Shown here one piece after another: positions 1 to 11,331 of a stretch of 64,000 nucleotides of DNA. Origin of the DNA: Neptuniibacter pectenicola. Its GTDB lineage: Bacteria > Pseudomonadota > Gammaproteobacteria > Pseudomonadales > Balneatricaceae. The stretch's first letter is position 1. Every line of letters begins with the position of its first letter. Position numbers and translations under genes: made by a program. The stretch covers positions 1 to 64,000 of the forward strand of contig NZ_LUTS01000012.1 of NCBI RefSeq assembly GCF_001597735.1, written 5' to 3'. The notes below the pieces were generated by a model, which saw only the letters and a list, made by a program, of their open reading frames with translations, searched no databases and was not told where the DNA came from.

Positions 1-80
1 AGGCATTATCCAATGCTTACTTAAAATCTCAGGGGCTTTATGAATTGCGCGATGGATGGATCAAGCTTCACCATTCTTAG
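1..80 (+). CDS. C-terminal end of a group II intron reverse transcriptase/maturase (partial)
   Basis: Only the last 25 codons are in the window (frame from base 3, stop TAG 78-80). The peptide ends in AYLKSQGLYELRDGWIKLHH, which resembles the C-terminus of group II intron-encoded proteins of the class C/attC type (W/YLxxQGLxSxRDLWxKxH, from memory of the family). Two base pairs after the stop begins a 34-nt domain-V-like hairpin, exactly where these introns place it. The reading frame is short, so the protein call rests mainly on this adjacency. Confidence 0.7.
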   Translation, partial: ALSNAYLKSQGLYELRDGWIKLHHS

Positions 81-81
81 T

Positions 82-152
82 GAAACGCCCTGTGCGGATC
101 CGCATGCAGGGTGTTGTGGGGGCTGAGGGTTAGAGACCCTCGGCTACCCGAT
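82..152 (+). ncRNA. Group II intron domains V and VI, 3' splice end
   Basis: Bases 83-116 fold as a classic domain V. The lower stem pairs ACGCCCTG (85-92) with CAGGGTGT (107-114), a two-base bulge TG lies at 105-106, and an upper stem TGCG/CGCA (93-96/101-104) closes a GATC tetraloop. The catalytic triad position reads CGC (86-88), as in class IIC introns. Domain VI follows: GCTGAGGG pairs with CCCTCGGC, with an unpaired A at 146 as candidate branch point. The intron probably ends CCCGAT at 152 (3' AY rule). The next bases, TAGAAACC, are the 3' exon and lie at the end of a cassette gene. Confidence 0.8.
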
Positions 153-655
153 TAGAAACCTTTCTTCATGATATTTCGAATCCGCGCCTTTACCGATGGA
201 GCCTCATCACGCATGGCCATCTCGAAATATTGTTTAGTCTCATCGATGTACTTTGAATGCTGCCTACTTAACTCATAAAACCCGTTATATGACCAAGCGC
301 GTACGAATTTATTTTGATCAGTAAGAGTGAGCCTCAAGAATTTATATACATTACTACTCTCAGCATCGGCAATTGACATAAAGGGAATGCTTTGAAGCAC
401 GTGTAACTTGGCCTCCCAGTGTTCCAATTGTTCGAGTGAACCATATATTTTTGCAATCTGGGAGTTTTCCAACTTATTTCCTGCCTCAAGCCATGCCTTT
501 AACAACCAAGTGGCTCCTTTTTCACAAGCTTCCGAAAATGAAAGAGCAATAATTTTGTCAGAAAAATTACTCTCTGCATGGTGAGCATCATATATCGCCT
601 TAATGTCATCAGCTGACTTTCCGTTCCACGATGCAATTTCTTGTTCAATGTCCAT
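152..655 (-). CDS. Integron cassette 3: hypothetical protein, helical-repeat-like
   Basis: A 167-aa soluble acidic protein of unknown function. I start it at the ATG at 655 (MDIEQEIASW), because a longer frame to 685 would begin inside the attC recombination site at 671-745. The C-terminal half (QNKFVRAWSYNGFYELSRQ, then repeated hydrophobic helices) resembles HEAT-type helical repeats, but this is only an impression. The stop codon's last base is the last base of the group II intron, so the intron abuts the gene and interrupts or replaces the start of its downstream attC. The gene points away from the integrase, as cassette genes do. Confidence 0.75.
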   Translation of the reverse strand: MDIEQEIASWNGKSADDIKAIYDAHHAESNFSDKIIALSFSEACEKGATWLLKAWLEAGNKLENSQIAKIYGSLEQLEHWEAKLHVLQSIPFMSIADAESSNVYKFLRLTLTDQNKFVRAWSYNGFYELSRQHSKYIDETKQYFEMAMRDEAPSVKARIRNIMKKGF

Positions 656-670
656 AGGTCTACCAGATGT

Positions 671-745
671 ATCTAACGCCGCCATAAAGGGCGGAGCGCA
701 TGCGACGTCCAGCCCGTAGGGCGATTTTTGATGGCCTTGTTATAG
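671..745 (-). repeat. attC site between cassettes 2 and 3
   Basis: Read on the minus strand, the site begins with a core ending ATAAC (rc of GTTATAG, 739-745) followed by AAGGCCAT, and ends GGCGTTAGAT, with R' GTTAGAT at 671-677. The interior has complementary arms such as GCCCTACGGGC, typical of the imperfect palindrome of a single-strand attC. Length is 75 bp. The R'' core deviates from RYYYAAC at its first base. Confidence 0.8.
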
Positions 746-749
746 GGCA

Positions 750-1016
750 TTACTGGAAACACCTTTTTATGAAATAACCACATATCCATGCAAGGCCGAA
801 AAATAAAAAAGCGAATGCAGCTAGACCGGTACTTGCACCGAGCAGCTGCAAAGTAATTTCTTTTTCTGTAGTAACTAAACTACTTACAACTGCCCACAAA
901 ATACTAAGACCAAATATACTGAACAGAATGAAACCTATAAGCATTGAAAAGAAGACCAAAGGCTTCTGTAGCCTTTTGAATTGAATGCCTAATAGGATTG
1001 CTTCGATTAGTCCCAT
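750..1016 (-). CDS. Integron cassette 2: small two-helix membrane protein
   Basis: An 88-aa hypothetical protein. After a short N-terminus (MGLIEAILLGIQFKRLQK) it has two strongly hydrophobic segments at about residues 20-45 and 58-80, with charged residues between them, so a small inner-membrane protein is likely. It lies between two attC sites in the same orientation as the other cassette genes, and only a few bases separate its stop from the downstream attC. No family recognised. Small membrane proteins are common integron cargo, but nothing here identifies a role. Confidence 0.75.
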   Translation of the reverse strand: MGLIEAILLGIQFKRLQKPLVFFSMLIGFILFSIFGLSILWAVVSSLVTTEKEITLQLLGASTGLAAFAFLFFGLAWICGYFIKRCFQ

Positions 1017-1035
1017 TGCTAGATCTTTATTGCCT

Positions 1036-1112
1036 TATAACGCCTCCAGCAGGGGAGACAAAACCAGAGCGAAGCGGCGGTTTTGGCTTCCCTCTGGCTG
1101 GCCTTGTTAGGC
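1036..1112 (-). repeat. attC site between cassettes 1 and 2
   Basis: On the minus strand the site starts with R'' GCCTAAC (1106-1112) and ends with R' GTTATAA (1036-1042). The arms GGCCAGCCAGAGGGAAG and CTCCCCTGCTGGAGGC, together with the central AAAACCGCC/GGTTTT, form the imperfect palindrome of attC. Both 7-bp cores match RYYYAAC and GTTRRRY. Length is 77 bp. Confidence 0.92.
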
Positions 1113-1120
1113 TAATTTTG

Positions 1121-1546
1121 TTAAACAAATACACCAACAATTGCACCAATTAAAGCAAGCTCAACAACGCTATGCGCTGAATTTATCAATGTTAATTTTG
1201 AAGGTGTACGTGCAAAACCATTGTAATAACCTAATGATGTGACAGTAAATACAACTGCAATTACTGCCCCAAAAAATGCTCCGTTTAGAACACCAGATAT
1301 ATTGATTGCAGACATAAGCAAAGCGACAAATATAGTTTTTGTTAGCCCTGAAACTAAAGATATAGCAAAAGCTCCACCAAGACCCTCGGTATTGTCGGCT
1401 TCCTCTTTAGTGAGACCTAAAGCATTTGCCCATGCTTTACCGAAAATAGCCCAGTGATACCAAGCAAAGCCAAGTATATAGCTTGCAATCGTTGCGATTG
1501 CTACAGCTATGTAGTTTAGGTTTTGTAATTCTGCGATAAGATTCAT
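1121..1546 (-). CDS. Integron cassette 1: DUF1761-type membrane protein
   Basis: A 141-aa integral membrane protein with about four hydrophobic helices. The segment GFAWYHWAIFGKAWANALGL matches the DUF1761 pattern WYxxxxFGKxWxxxxGL as I recall it. The function of DUF1761 is unknown. It is the first cassette: its start lies about 30 bp inside the attI junction at 1573-1579, and its stop is next to the attC at 1036-1112. The upstream minus-strand sequence GAGGAAATAT provides a Shine-Dalgarno site before ATG. As first cassette it should be the best expressed if a cassette promoter is active. Confidence 0.85.
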   Translation of the reverse strand: MNLIAELQNLNYIAVAIATIASYILGFAWYHWAIFGKAWANALGLTKEEADNTEGLGGAFAISLVSGLTKTIFVALLMSAINISGVLNGAFFGAVIAVVFTVTSLGYYNGFARTPSKLTLINSAHSVVELALIGAIVGVFV

Positions 1547-1572
1547 ATATTTCCTCGGCTTTATTCTGAGTA

Positions 1573-1630
1573 GCCTAACAGCTAAATATATGACAGGTTG
1601 TCGCGATTAAACACGACAAGTTGTCATATA
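1573..1630 (-). other. attI-like recombination junction with 17-bp inverted repeat
   Basis: On the minus strand GTTAGGC (1573-1579) is a perfect GTTRRRY core and marks the join between the integron platform and cassette 1. Next to it on the integrase side lie two 17-bp arms (1587-1603 and 1614-1630), inverted with two mismatches and separated by 10 bp. IntI binding sites, or an operator for the cassette promoter, are both possible. I could not pick out a convincing cassette promoter in 1631-1767. Confidence 0.7.
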
Positions 1631-1767
1631 TCTCCAAGAAAGGATATTAAAAAAGTATTGTGAGGTATTGAATTTCATTAGCTTTCCTTGCTCGAGGATT
1701 TCTCATCCATGGAGAAAATTACACAATTGTCCTACTATCCTTGCATAAAGGCCAAACGGATGGAATA

Positions 1768-1783
1768 CTGTATATAAAAACAG
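1768..1783 (+). promoter_or_regulatory. LexA box upstream of the integron integrase
   Basis: CTGTATATAAAAACAG fits the gammaproteobacterial LexA operator CTGT-N8-ACAG exactly and ends 14 bp before the integrase ATG. SOS control of integron integrases by LexA at this position is established for class 1 and Vibrio integrons. It overlaps the likely -10 region; a -35-like TTGCAT lies at 1741-1746. Confidence 0.88.
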
Positions 1784-1797
1784 CATAAGGATGTGCT

Positions 1798-2768
1798 ATG
1801 TCTTCCCCATTTATACAGTCAATACGTGATCACTTACGCGCCCGCCATTACAGCAAACGTACTGAAAAAACTTATATTTATTGGATTCTCAACTACATCC
1901 GCTTCCATAATCGAGTACACCCAAACAATCTTACGACCGACCACATTATTCAATACTTGGAATATTTAGCCCTTAAACAAAAAGTTACGCCATCTACACA
2001 GAAAACGGCTTTAAATGCACTGATGTATTTATATAAGCGCGTCCTTGGCTGGGATGCTTCAGCACTGGAATTAGGTGATTTCCACCGCGCTAAAACCCCC
2101 TCAAAACTTCCTATTGTATTAAGCAAAGCCGAGATTAGACTTATTTTTAGCTATCTTCAGGGGGAATATCTTACCTGCGCCAAAATGATGTATGGCTCAG
2201 GTTTACGCGTGATGGAAGTGTGCCGACTCAGAGTTAAGGATGTCGATTTTGAACGACTAACAGTCACAGTGAATGATGGCAAAGGCAGGAAGAACCGAGT
2301 TACTACACTTTCAGAGGCATGCCTTGCCGATCTACATAGGCAACTAGAGCTTTGTCACGTGTATTATCAGGAAGATAAAAATTCGAACCACTGGGGTGGA
2401 GTTTACCTACCCTATGCGCTTTCAAAAAAATATCCAATGCCCCATTCGAATTTGGCTGGCAGTATCTTTTCCCGGCGAAAGAGCGGAGTATCGACAAACG
2501 TGAAAATAATGCAATTCGCCGACACCATATTCATGATAGAAGCCTGCAGCGTGCTTTCAAACGCGCTGTAAACCTAAGCCAAATCAGTAAACCCGCCTCT
2601 TGCCACAGTCTACGTCACAGCTTCGCTACCCATCTTTTAGAACGTGGCGCGGATATAAGGACAGTTCAAGAACAGTTAGGCCATTCAGATGTACGTACTA
2701 CAGAGATCTACACCCATGTACTCAACCGAGGGGGCCACGCAGTGATTAGTCCACTGGGTGATTTATAG
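1798..2768 (+). pseudogene. intI: Integron integrase IntI, frameshifted
   Basis: A tyrosine recombinase of the integron class, about 322 aa if repaired. The N-terminal SAM-like core-binding domain covers residues 1-90. The first catalytic Arg lies in YGSGLRVMEVCRLR. At about 2434 one A is missing (TATCCAATGCCCC, where TATCCAAATGCC would be expected), so the frame diverges and stops at 2571. The other frame then restores an IntI-specific segment [26 protein letters not shown], the box [26 protein letters not shown] with the nucleophile Tyr, and stops at 2768. The insert between the Arg and HxxR boxes is diagnostic of IntI. AAGG precedes the ATG. It is probably inactive unless the shift is a sequencing error. 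Confidence 0.9.
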
Positions 2769-2943
2769 AACGCATCAGTGTGTCTACTCAGACACTATCT
2801 ATCTTTTTGATTTTCTTACATTTGAAACCTAGCCTAAGAAGCAAAACAAGCATTTATGGGGGGATATTCTGTATCGTCACCTTCTCACTCACAAGCAATC
2901 GCCGACAATTTAAAAGCGAGCATTTAGGCTTTATGCGCTTAAA

Positions 2944-2972
2944 CAAAAAAACACGCCCTTGGGCGTGTTTTT
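2944..2972. terminator. Bidirectional terminator between intI and serS
   Basis: Perfect inverted repeat AAACACGCCC-TT-GGGCGTGTTT with A and T runs on both sides. It ends the leftward serS transcript and can also stop transcription from intI. The 175 bp between the intI stop and this hairpin show no convincing gene. Confidence 0.85.
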
Positions 2973-2993
2973 TATTTATCCTGAGCGAGAGTA

Positions 2994-4274
<1,281 letters not shown>

Positions 4275-4296
4275 TTAAAACACCTTTTTAGAACGA

Positions 4297-4668
4297 TTAA
4301 AACAAGCGAGTTAAGGAAAGGCCGCCATATAAAGCAACCAGACACAGTAGAACGCTTAATAATATATAAATCACTGCAGAGATAACATGCCCTTCCTGCA
4401 GCATTGCGACTGTTTCCAGTGAAAAAGTGGAAAAAGTTGTAAACGCACCCATAAATCCGACCATTAACAGAGGTCGAAGCTCGGCACTAAGTTTGGCTTT
4501 TTCCAATATGAGTACAAATAAGATACCCATTAAAAATGAACCCACAACATTACAGGTAAGTGTCCCATAGGGAAGTCGATGTTCGGCATTATTAAGGAGA
4601 CCACTCACCCAATAACGGCCTAAGGCACCTGCCGCCCCACCTATCGCAATGGCGAAGAGATGCTGCAT
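4297..4668 (-). CDS. crcB: Fluoride channel CrcB/Fluc
   Basis: A 123-aa four-helix membrane protein of the Fluc family, which forms dual-topology dimers that export fluoride. Family features are visible: GGAAGALGRYW near the N-terminus, GTLTCNVVGSFLMG in helix 2, and GFMGAFTTFSTFSLE in helix 3 with the Phe and Ser/Thr residues that line the pore. It lies 28 bp upstream of serS and 11 bp downstream of rarA on the same strand, a common arrangement in gammaproteobacteria. No fluoride riboswitch is visible in the short upstream gap. Confidence 0.96.
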   Translation of the reverse strand: MQHLFAIAIGGAAGALGRYWVSGLLNNAEHRLPYGTLTCNVVGSFLMGILFVLILEKAKLSAELRPLLMVGFMGAFTTFSTFSLETVAMLQEGHVISAVIYILLSVLLCLVALYGGLSLTRLF

Positions 4669-4679
4669 ATGAAACGCTC

Positions 4680-6029
4680 CTACTTACTCTCCTCAGCGTA
4701 TCGCTGCTGAGGGCTCTGTTGATCTAGGTTTTTCAGATGGCGCAGTTTTTCACCAATTTTTACTTCTAAACCACGCGCTTCTGGATAGTACCATTGTTGC
4801 TCGGCAATTTCTGGCGGTAGGTAGTTTTCACCCGCCGCGTAGGCATCCGGTTCGTTATGAGCATAACGGTATTCAGCGCCATAGCCCATATCTTTCATTA
4901 GACTGGTCGGCGCATTACGCAAGTGAACCGGTACTTCATAACTGGGTTGTGATTTTACATCATTAAGGCACTGGTTGAAGGCTTGGTAAAGGGCATTACT
5001 TTTAGGTGCCGAGGCACAATATACCGCCGCTTGGGCGATGGCCCTTTCCCCTTCGGCAGGCCCTACCCGTTCAAACGCGTCCCAAGCCGATAAGGCGACT
5101 TGCATCGCTCTTGGGTCTGCATTGCCTATATCTTCTGAGGCAATCGCAACTAAGCGACGGGCGATATAAAGCGGATCACAGCCGCCATCCAACATACGGC
5201 AGTACCAATAAAGCGCACCATCGGGGGAGGAGCCACGAACTGATTTATGGAAAGCAGAGATCATGTCGTAAAACAGATCCCCTTGTTTGTCATAGCGGCG
5301 GCCACTCGAACGCAGGACCTCTTCGAGCACGTTTTCATCAATGAGTTCGGTGCCATCCGCTTGTTTTTCCGCCAGATCTGCGGCGATTTCAAGCAGATTA
5401 AGCGAGCGCCTCGCGTCACCATCGGCAGCCTGCGCTAATCGATTCATCATCTCTTTAGAGATCATTAAATTACGCTGACCTAGGCCTTTCTCTTTATCCT
5501 GTATGCCACGCTGAATCACTTCCAGAATATCCCGTTCATCAAGTGGCCGTAACAGATAAACACGGGCGCGGGATAGAAGTGCATTATTCAGTTCAAAGGA
5601 GGGGTTTTCGGTGGTCGCGCCAACAAAAATAATGGTGCCATCTTCAATGTAAGGCAAAAAGGCATCTTGTTGAGATTTGTTAAAACGGTGAACTTCATCA
5701 ATAAACAAGATGGTTTTACGGCCAGTTTGAGCCGCGTTTTGCTTAGCTTGTTCAACGGCTATACGGATATCTTTAACACCCGAAAGCACCGCTGAAAGCG
5801 TAATAAAGTGCGCATCTACGTGATGGGCGATGAGTTTAGCTAAGGTGGTTTTCCCTACCCCTGGTGGCCCCCAAAATATCATTGAGTGAGCCGAACCTTG
5901 TTCTAACGCGGTGCGTAAGGGTTTCCCCTGCCCTAGCAGATGCTCTTGACCGTAATATTCAGTTAAGGTCTGCGGCCGCATTTTTGCCGCTAGGGGTTCA
6001 TAGGCGGGTGTTTGGGAAAAAAGATCCAC
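4680..6029 (-). CDS. rarA: Replication-associated recombination protein A (RarA/MgsA)
   Basis: A 449-aa AAA+ ATPase related to clamp-loader subunits, acting at stalled replication forks. Walker A is [11 protein letters not shown], Walker B is [11 protein letters not shown], and sensor 1 lies in [11 protein letters not shown]. The C-terminal tetramerisation region holds [20 protein letters not shown] choose the GTG at 6029 because GAGGAATAGA in front of it is a good Shine-Dalgarno site that overlaps the lolA stop; a TTG at 6041 would add four residues. The gap to lolA is one base, so translation is probably coupled. Confidence 0.96.
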   Translation of the reverse strand: MDLFSQTPAYEPLAAKMRPQTLTEYYGQEHLLGQGKPLRTALEQGSAHSMIFWGPPGVGKTTLAKLIAHHVDAHFITLSAVLSGVKDIRIAVEQAKQNAAQTGRKTILFIDEVHRFNKSQQDAFLPYIEDGTIIFVGATTENPSFELNNALLSRARVYLLRPLDERDILEVIQRGIQDKEKGLGQRNLMISKEMMNRLAQAADGDARRSLNLLEIAADLAEKQADGTELIDENVLEEVLRSSGRRYDKQGDLFYDMISAFHKSVRGSSPDGALYWYCRMLDGGCDPLYIARRLVAIASEDIGNADPRAMQVALSAWDAFERVGPAEGERAIAQAAVYCASAPKSNALYQAFNQCLNDVKSQPSYEVPVHLRNAPTSLMKDMGYGAEYRYAHNEPDAYAAGENYLPPEIAEQQWYYPEARGLEVKIGEKLRHLKNLDQQSPQQRYAEESK

Positions 6030-6030
6030 T

Positions 6031-6684
6031 CTATTCCTCAATATCTACAATGACATCAGTATCTTTTGGGATACGAAAAAAGAAGCTATCCGCTGAAAAC
6101 GCTGGATTTAGCTGCTGATCTGAAAATACAACCGAGGTCCGCTGACCTAAGGAGTCGACTAGCATGAGTTCAGAGATCACTTGCCCTGAAAAGGCTAAAC
6201 GGATACGGCTAAAACTATGTTGATCGGATAACGGGGTCAGGTCAAATAATTGCTCATCCCCCGTATCGTCCATCAAGCGAATATTATAGGTTTTTTGCAG
6301 CTGCTCTATTTGCCCATTTAATATTAATGCGGGGGCGCTCTCCTGCTGAGTCGCCGCAGAGCGTTGTGTTACCTGCTCTAAGTCGGGGTCATAGATCCAG
6401 ATAAATTGACCATCTGACACGATCTCTTGCGGAAAAGGCTGCTGCGTTTCCCATCTAAAACGGTTGGGCTTAGACAACAAAACACTGCCCTCCGTTTTTT
6501 GTGCTTCACGCCCATTATCCGACAGGGTTACTTGTTGAAACTGTGCAGAAAAACCGTCGTAACTGGCTAAAAGCTCCGTTAGTTTTTCGGCACCTGTCGC
6601 CGCTAAAGCAAGCGATGAGCAAAATAAGCTGCTACCTAATACCGTTGTCACTAAGATCTTTTTTGTTAAGGATACTAAACGCAT
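6031..6684 (-). CDS. lolA: Outer-membrane lipoprotein carrier LolA
   Basis: A 217-aa periplasmic chaperone that takes lipoproteins from LolCDE and hands them to LolB. A signal peptide ([19 protein letters not shown], then LALA-ATG) is clear from the ATG at 6684; a TTG six bases upstream is less likely. The mature part has the family signatures [35 protein letters not shown] and [13 protein letters not shown]. It lies between ftsK and rarA in the well-known ftsK-lolA-rarA order on one strand. Confidence 0.97.
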   Translation of the reverse strand: MRLVSLTKKILVTTVLGSSLFCSSLALAATGAEKLTELLASYDGFSAQFQQVTLSDNGREAQKTEGSVLLSKPNRFRWETQQPFPQEIVSDGQFIWIYDPDLEQVTQRSAATQQESAPALILNGQIEQLQKTYNIRLMDDTGDEQLFDLTPLSDQHSFSRIRLAFSGQVISELMLVDSLGQRTSVVFSDQQLNPAFSADSFFFRIPKDTDVIVDIEE

Positions 6685-6715
6685 GAACAATGAACCTTAT
6701 TGGTTAAACAGTGAA

Positions 6716-9301
6716 TTACATCTCACCATTGGGTGATGGGGCCAGCACTTCTCGCTGACCATTGCTACCCGCTGTACTCACAACACCTGCTGCTTCCATT
6801 GCTTCTACCATACGTGCTGCTCGGTTATAACCAATTTTCAATCGACGCTGCACACTCGAAATAGAGGCTTTACGGGTTTCCAATACAAATGCGACCGCCT
6901 CATCATAAAGCGGGTCTTGTTCATCATCGAATAATGAACCTGAACCTCCGCCGTCTGAAACGCTATCCCCTTGGGTTATCTCAGTAATGTAATCCGGCTG
7001 ACCTAGTTTTTTCCATGCTTCAACGACCCGGTGTACTTCATCATCACTCACAAAGGCCCCATGTACACGGTTAGGTAAACTGGTGCCTGCGGGCAGATAA
7101 AGCATGTCACCCCAGCCTAACAGGTGCTCGGCACCCGACTGATCTAAGATGGTACGTGAATCGATCCGGGACGATACTTGGAAAGCGATACGGGTTGGAA
7201 TGTTCGCTTTAATCAAACCGGTAATGACGTCAACCGATGGACGTTGTGTTGCTAAGATCAAGTGAATACCCGCCGCACGCGCTTTTTGCGCAATACGGGC
7301 GATCAGCTCTTCCACTTTTTTGCCGACGATCATCATCATGTCGGCAAACTCATCAATAACAACAACGATATACGGCAGAGGTTCTAGCTCGGGCGCGGGC
7401 GTGCCAAAAGGCTCGCCATTCTCTTCCGCATTCCACAGAGGATCTAATAACGGCTTACCCTGTTTACGCGCTTCTTCAATTTTATCGTTAAAACCGGCTA
7501 AATTACGAACGCCCATTTTGGCCATGACACGGTAACGACGCTCCATCTCTCCGACGCACCAGCGTAAGCCCGACGCCGCATCTTTCATGTCCGTAATAAC
7601 GGGTGTAAGTAGGTGGGGAATCCCTTCATAAATGGAGAGTTCAAGCATTTTCGGGTCAACCAGAATCAACCTCACCTCTTCAGGTGTTGCTTTAAACAGT
7701 AACGAAAGAATCATAGCGTTAACGCCAACAGATTTACCGGAACCGGTAGTACCCGCAACCAATAGGTGAGGCATTTTTGCGAGGTTGGCCACCACAGGGT
7801 TGCCCGCAATATCATTACCTAAACCAATGGTCACTTTTGATGATGCCGATTGGTACGGCTTAGAGCTTAAGACTTCACTCAAATGAACCGTTAAGCGTGA
7901 TTCATTAGGGATCTCAATACCCACCACTGACTTGCCGGGAATCACCTCAACAACACGAACACTGCTAACCGCCATTGAGCGGGCAAGGTCTTTTGCTAGG
8001 TTGGTGATTTTACTGGCTTTCACACCCGGTGCGGGTTGAATCTCAAATCGCGTAATAACGGGGCCGGGGTTCACTTCAACCACTTCGGCAACCACACCAA
8101 AATCTTTTAGTTTACTTTCCAGTAGACGGGACATCTGCTCAATCTCGTCTAACGAATAGCCTGTATTGGTATTTAATTCAGGCGGATCGAGTAGTTCCAG
8201 CGGTGGCATTTTACGTTTTGCTTTACGTTTAGGCTCAGCCTTGTGTTCTAAACCGAGTTCATCGTCCTGCATAGGTTTATGGGCTTCAGACAGCGGCACA
8301 ATTTTCACTTGTGATTTCTGCGCCTCAACCACTGGAGCCACTGCTGGGGTGAGCGGGCTCACATCAGGCGTAGCGTCAGCCCACGGTGTCGGATCGGGAG
8401 CCCTAGCCGCTGCTGGTTTAGTCGCTGCTGGTTTAGCCGCTGCGGGCTGTGTATCTACAGGTTGGCTGATAGGTCGGACAACCGGAATATCATCACCCCC
8501 TGGTGTACGTTGATCATCAACATTGACATCAGTACGGTTAGAGACCGCATAAGTAGGCTCAACCCGCTCGGTAATAATAGGCGGCACATAATCTTGTGCT
8601 GGGGGGTCACGACGGTATGAAGCGGTAAGTAAGGCATCCGCCTCCTGCTGATCATCTTCAGCAAAATCCCGCTTAAGAGAGCTGGTTGCAGGCAGTACTT
8701 TTTGGCTGCGATCAACCATTTTTTTACCGATACGCTCCAGCATGGCGCCCCACCCCATTTCGAGCAGCAGGGTCAGACCAAACAGAAATAGCGCAAACAG
8801 TACGACAGAGCTACCCACGACACTTAACCATGCAACGGACCAATCGGATAAGGCTTCACCCAAAACGCCACCTGAACTAAAGGGATACTCAAGTCCATCA
8901 TTAGTAAGGTGGGTAGCGCACAACGCACTGAACGAGGCGATGAGTAAGACCGCTCCCGTTGCCCTGACGATAAAGAACGGCACAACATCCATCACACTTT
9001 GATCTTTATGCAATATAAAACGTATAGAGGGATAGACAATTAAAAAAGGAATAATAAAAGCACTGAGTCCAAACCCTGATAAAAAGAGGTCAGCCACCCA
9101 CGCACCTGCAGGGCCAGCAAAATTCCTAACGTCAGGTTGGTATCCCAAGTGAGACCAGCCGGAATCCCTTGGGTCAAAACCAAATAGAGAGATAAGCAAA
9201 AAGACACTGATCGCAATGATCACAATCAGGCTGGATTCACGGCTAATTCTTGCCAACAGTGCAGTCAAACTTAAACGTTGTCCGTTATCGGTCGCGCTCA
9301 A
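6716..9301 (-). CDS. ftsK: DNA translocase FtsK
   Basis: An 861-aa septal DNA pump that aligns chromosome dimers for XerCD at dif. Four or five N-terminal membrane helices occupy about residues 15-190. A low-complexity linker rich in Pro/Ala/Lys (about 270-320, repeats of KPAA) follows. The RecA-like motor has Walker [13 protein letters not shown] near residue 517 and Walker [14 protein letters not shown]. The C-terminal gamma winged helix ([20 protein letters not shown]) reads KOPS sequences. The start is a TTG, supported by GGAG eight bases before it. The linker is shorter than in E. coli FtsK. Confidence 0.97.
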   Translation of the reverse strand: MSATDNGQRLSLTALLARISRESSLIVIIAISVFLLISLFGFDPRDSGWSHLGYQPDVRNFAGPAGAWVADLFLSGFGLSAFIIPFLIVYPSIRFILHKDQSVMDVVPFFIVRATGAVLLIASFSALCATHLTNDGLEYPFSSGGVLGEALSDWSVAWLSVVGSSVVLFALFLFGLTLLLEMGWGAMLERIGKKMVDRSQKVLPATSSLKRDFAEDDQQEADALLTASYRRDPPAQDYVPPIITERVEPTYAVSNRTDVNVDDQRTPGGDDIPVVRPISQPVDTQPAAAKPAATKPAAARAPDPTPWADATPDVSPLTPAVAPVVEAQKSQVKIVPLSEAHKPMQDDELGLEHKAEPKRKAKRKMPPLELLDPPELNTNTGYSLDEIEQMSRLLESKLKDFGVVAEVVEVNPGPVITRFEIQPAPGVKASKITNLAKDLARSMAVSSVRVVEVIPGKSVVGIEIPNESRLTVHLSEVLSSKPYQSASSKVTIGLGNDIAGNPVVANLAKMPHLLVAGTTGSGKSVGVNAMILSLLFKATPEEVRLILVDPKMLELSIYEGIPHLLTPVITDMKDAASGLRWCVGEMERRYRVMAKMGVRNLAGFNDKIEEARKQGKPLLDPLWNAEENGEPFGTPAPELEPLPYIVVVIDEFADMMMIVGKKVEELIARIAQKARAAGIHLILATQRPSVDVITGLIKANIPTRIAFQVSSRIDSRTILDQSGAEHLLGWGDMLYLPAGTSLPNRVHGAFVSDDEVHRVVEAWKKLGQPDYITEITQGDSVSDGGGSGSLFDDEQDPLYDEAVAFVLETRKASISSVQRRLKIGYNRAARMVEAMEAAGVVSTAGSNGQREVLAPSPNGEM

Positions 9302-10567
<1,266 letters not shown>

Positions 10568-10626
10568 TCTAAAAATGCTGCGGAGCCTAAGCCTAGCGCT
10601 TAACTCCGCGCTTTTATAAAAATATT

Positions 10627-11328
10627 ATGATTCCTTGGCTGCACCCCACAGACAAATTCCCCCCTATCGATCAAGCCATTGATGAACCTAACGGCCTATT
10701 AGCGGCTGGGGGTGATTTAAGTCAAGCACGCTTAGTGAGTGCATATCGCGCAGGCATTTTCCCTTGGTATAGCCCTGGTGAGCCCATTTTATGGTGGAGC
10801 CCCGACCCTCGCTGTGTCTTGATCCCCGATCAACTGCATATTTCACGCAGTATGCGTAAACGGCTGAATAAAACAGACTATAATGTTGAGTTTAACCGCA
10901 ATTTCGAAGCTGTGATTGAGGCCTGCTCTGCGCCACGTAAAGGTGCTGACGGGACATGGATCACCGATGAGATGAAAACCGCTTACTGTGCGTTGCATAA
11001 ACGAGGGTTAGCCCATTCCGTTGAAGTCTATATTGATAATGAGTTAGTCGGTGGCCTCTACGGGCTTGCGATCGGAAAGCTATTTTTTGGCGAATCCATG
11101 TTCAGTAAAGTAAAAGATGCGTCTAAGATCGCATTTATAAAAATGGTCGAACAACTTAAAAAGTGGGACTATGCTTTAATTGATTGCCAAGTAAGTAATG
11201 AGCATCTATTTTCACTGGGTGCGACTGAAATAAGCAGAGATCGGTTTCAAGTCTACCTTGATCGATACTTAGATCAGACCGGCCAAACCCATTGGCAGTT
11301 CGGTGCCACAGAAGACCAAGTGGAGTAA
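10627..11328 (+). CDS. aat: Leucyl/phenylalanyl-tRNA--protein transferase
   Basis: A 233-aa enzyme that moves Leu or Phe from aminoacyl-tRNA to proteins with N-terminal Lys or Arg, creating a destabilising N-terminus. Family signatures are [12 protein letters not shown] near residue 22, [39 protein letters not shown], and [16 protein letters not shown]. It is 4 bp from the start of bpt, forming an N-degron pair, and clpS/clpA lie a little further on. Confidence 0.98.
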   Translation: MIPWLHPTDKFPPIDQAIDEPNGLLAAGGDLSQARLVSAYRAGIFPWYSPGEPILWWSPDPRCVLIPDQLHISRSMRKRLNKTDYNVEFNRNFEAVIEACSAPRKGADGTWITDEMKTAYCALHKRGLAHSVEVYIDNELVGGLYGLAIGKLFFGESMFSKVKDASKIAFIKMVEQLKKWDYALIDCQVSNEHLFSLGATEISRDRFQVYLDRYLDQTGQTHWQFGATEDQVE

Positions 11329-11331
11329 CAG

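Noticed and set aside
8166-8513. Ser/Gly/Ala-rich plus-strand frame of 115 codons
   Set aside because: It is the complement of the low-complexity FtsK linker.
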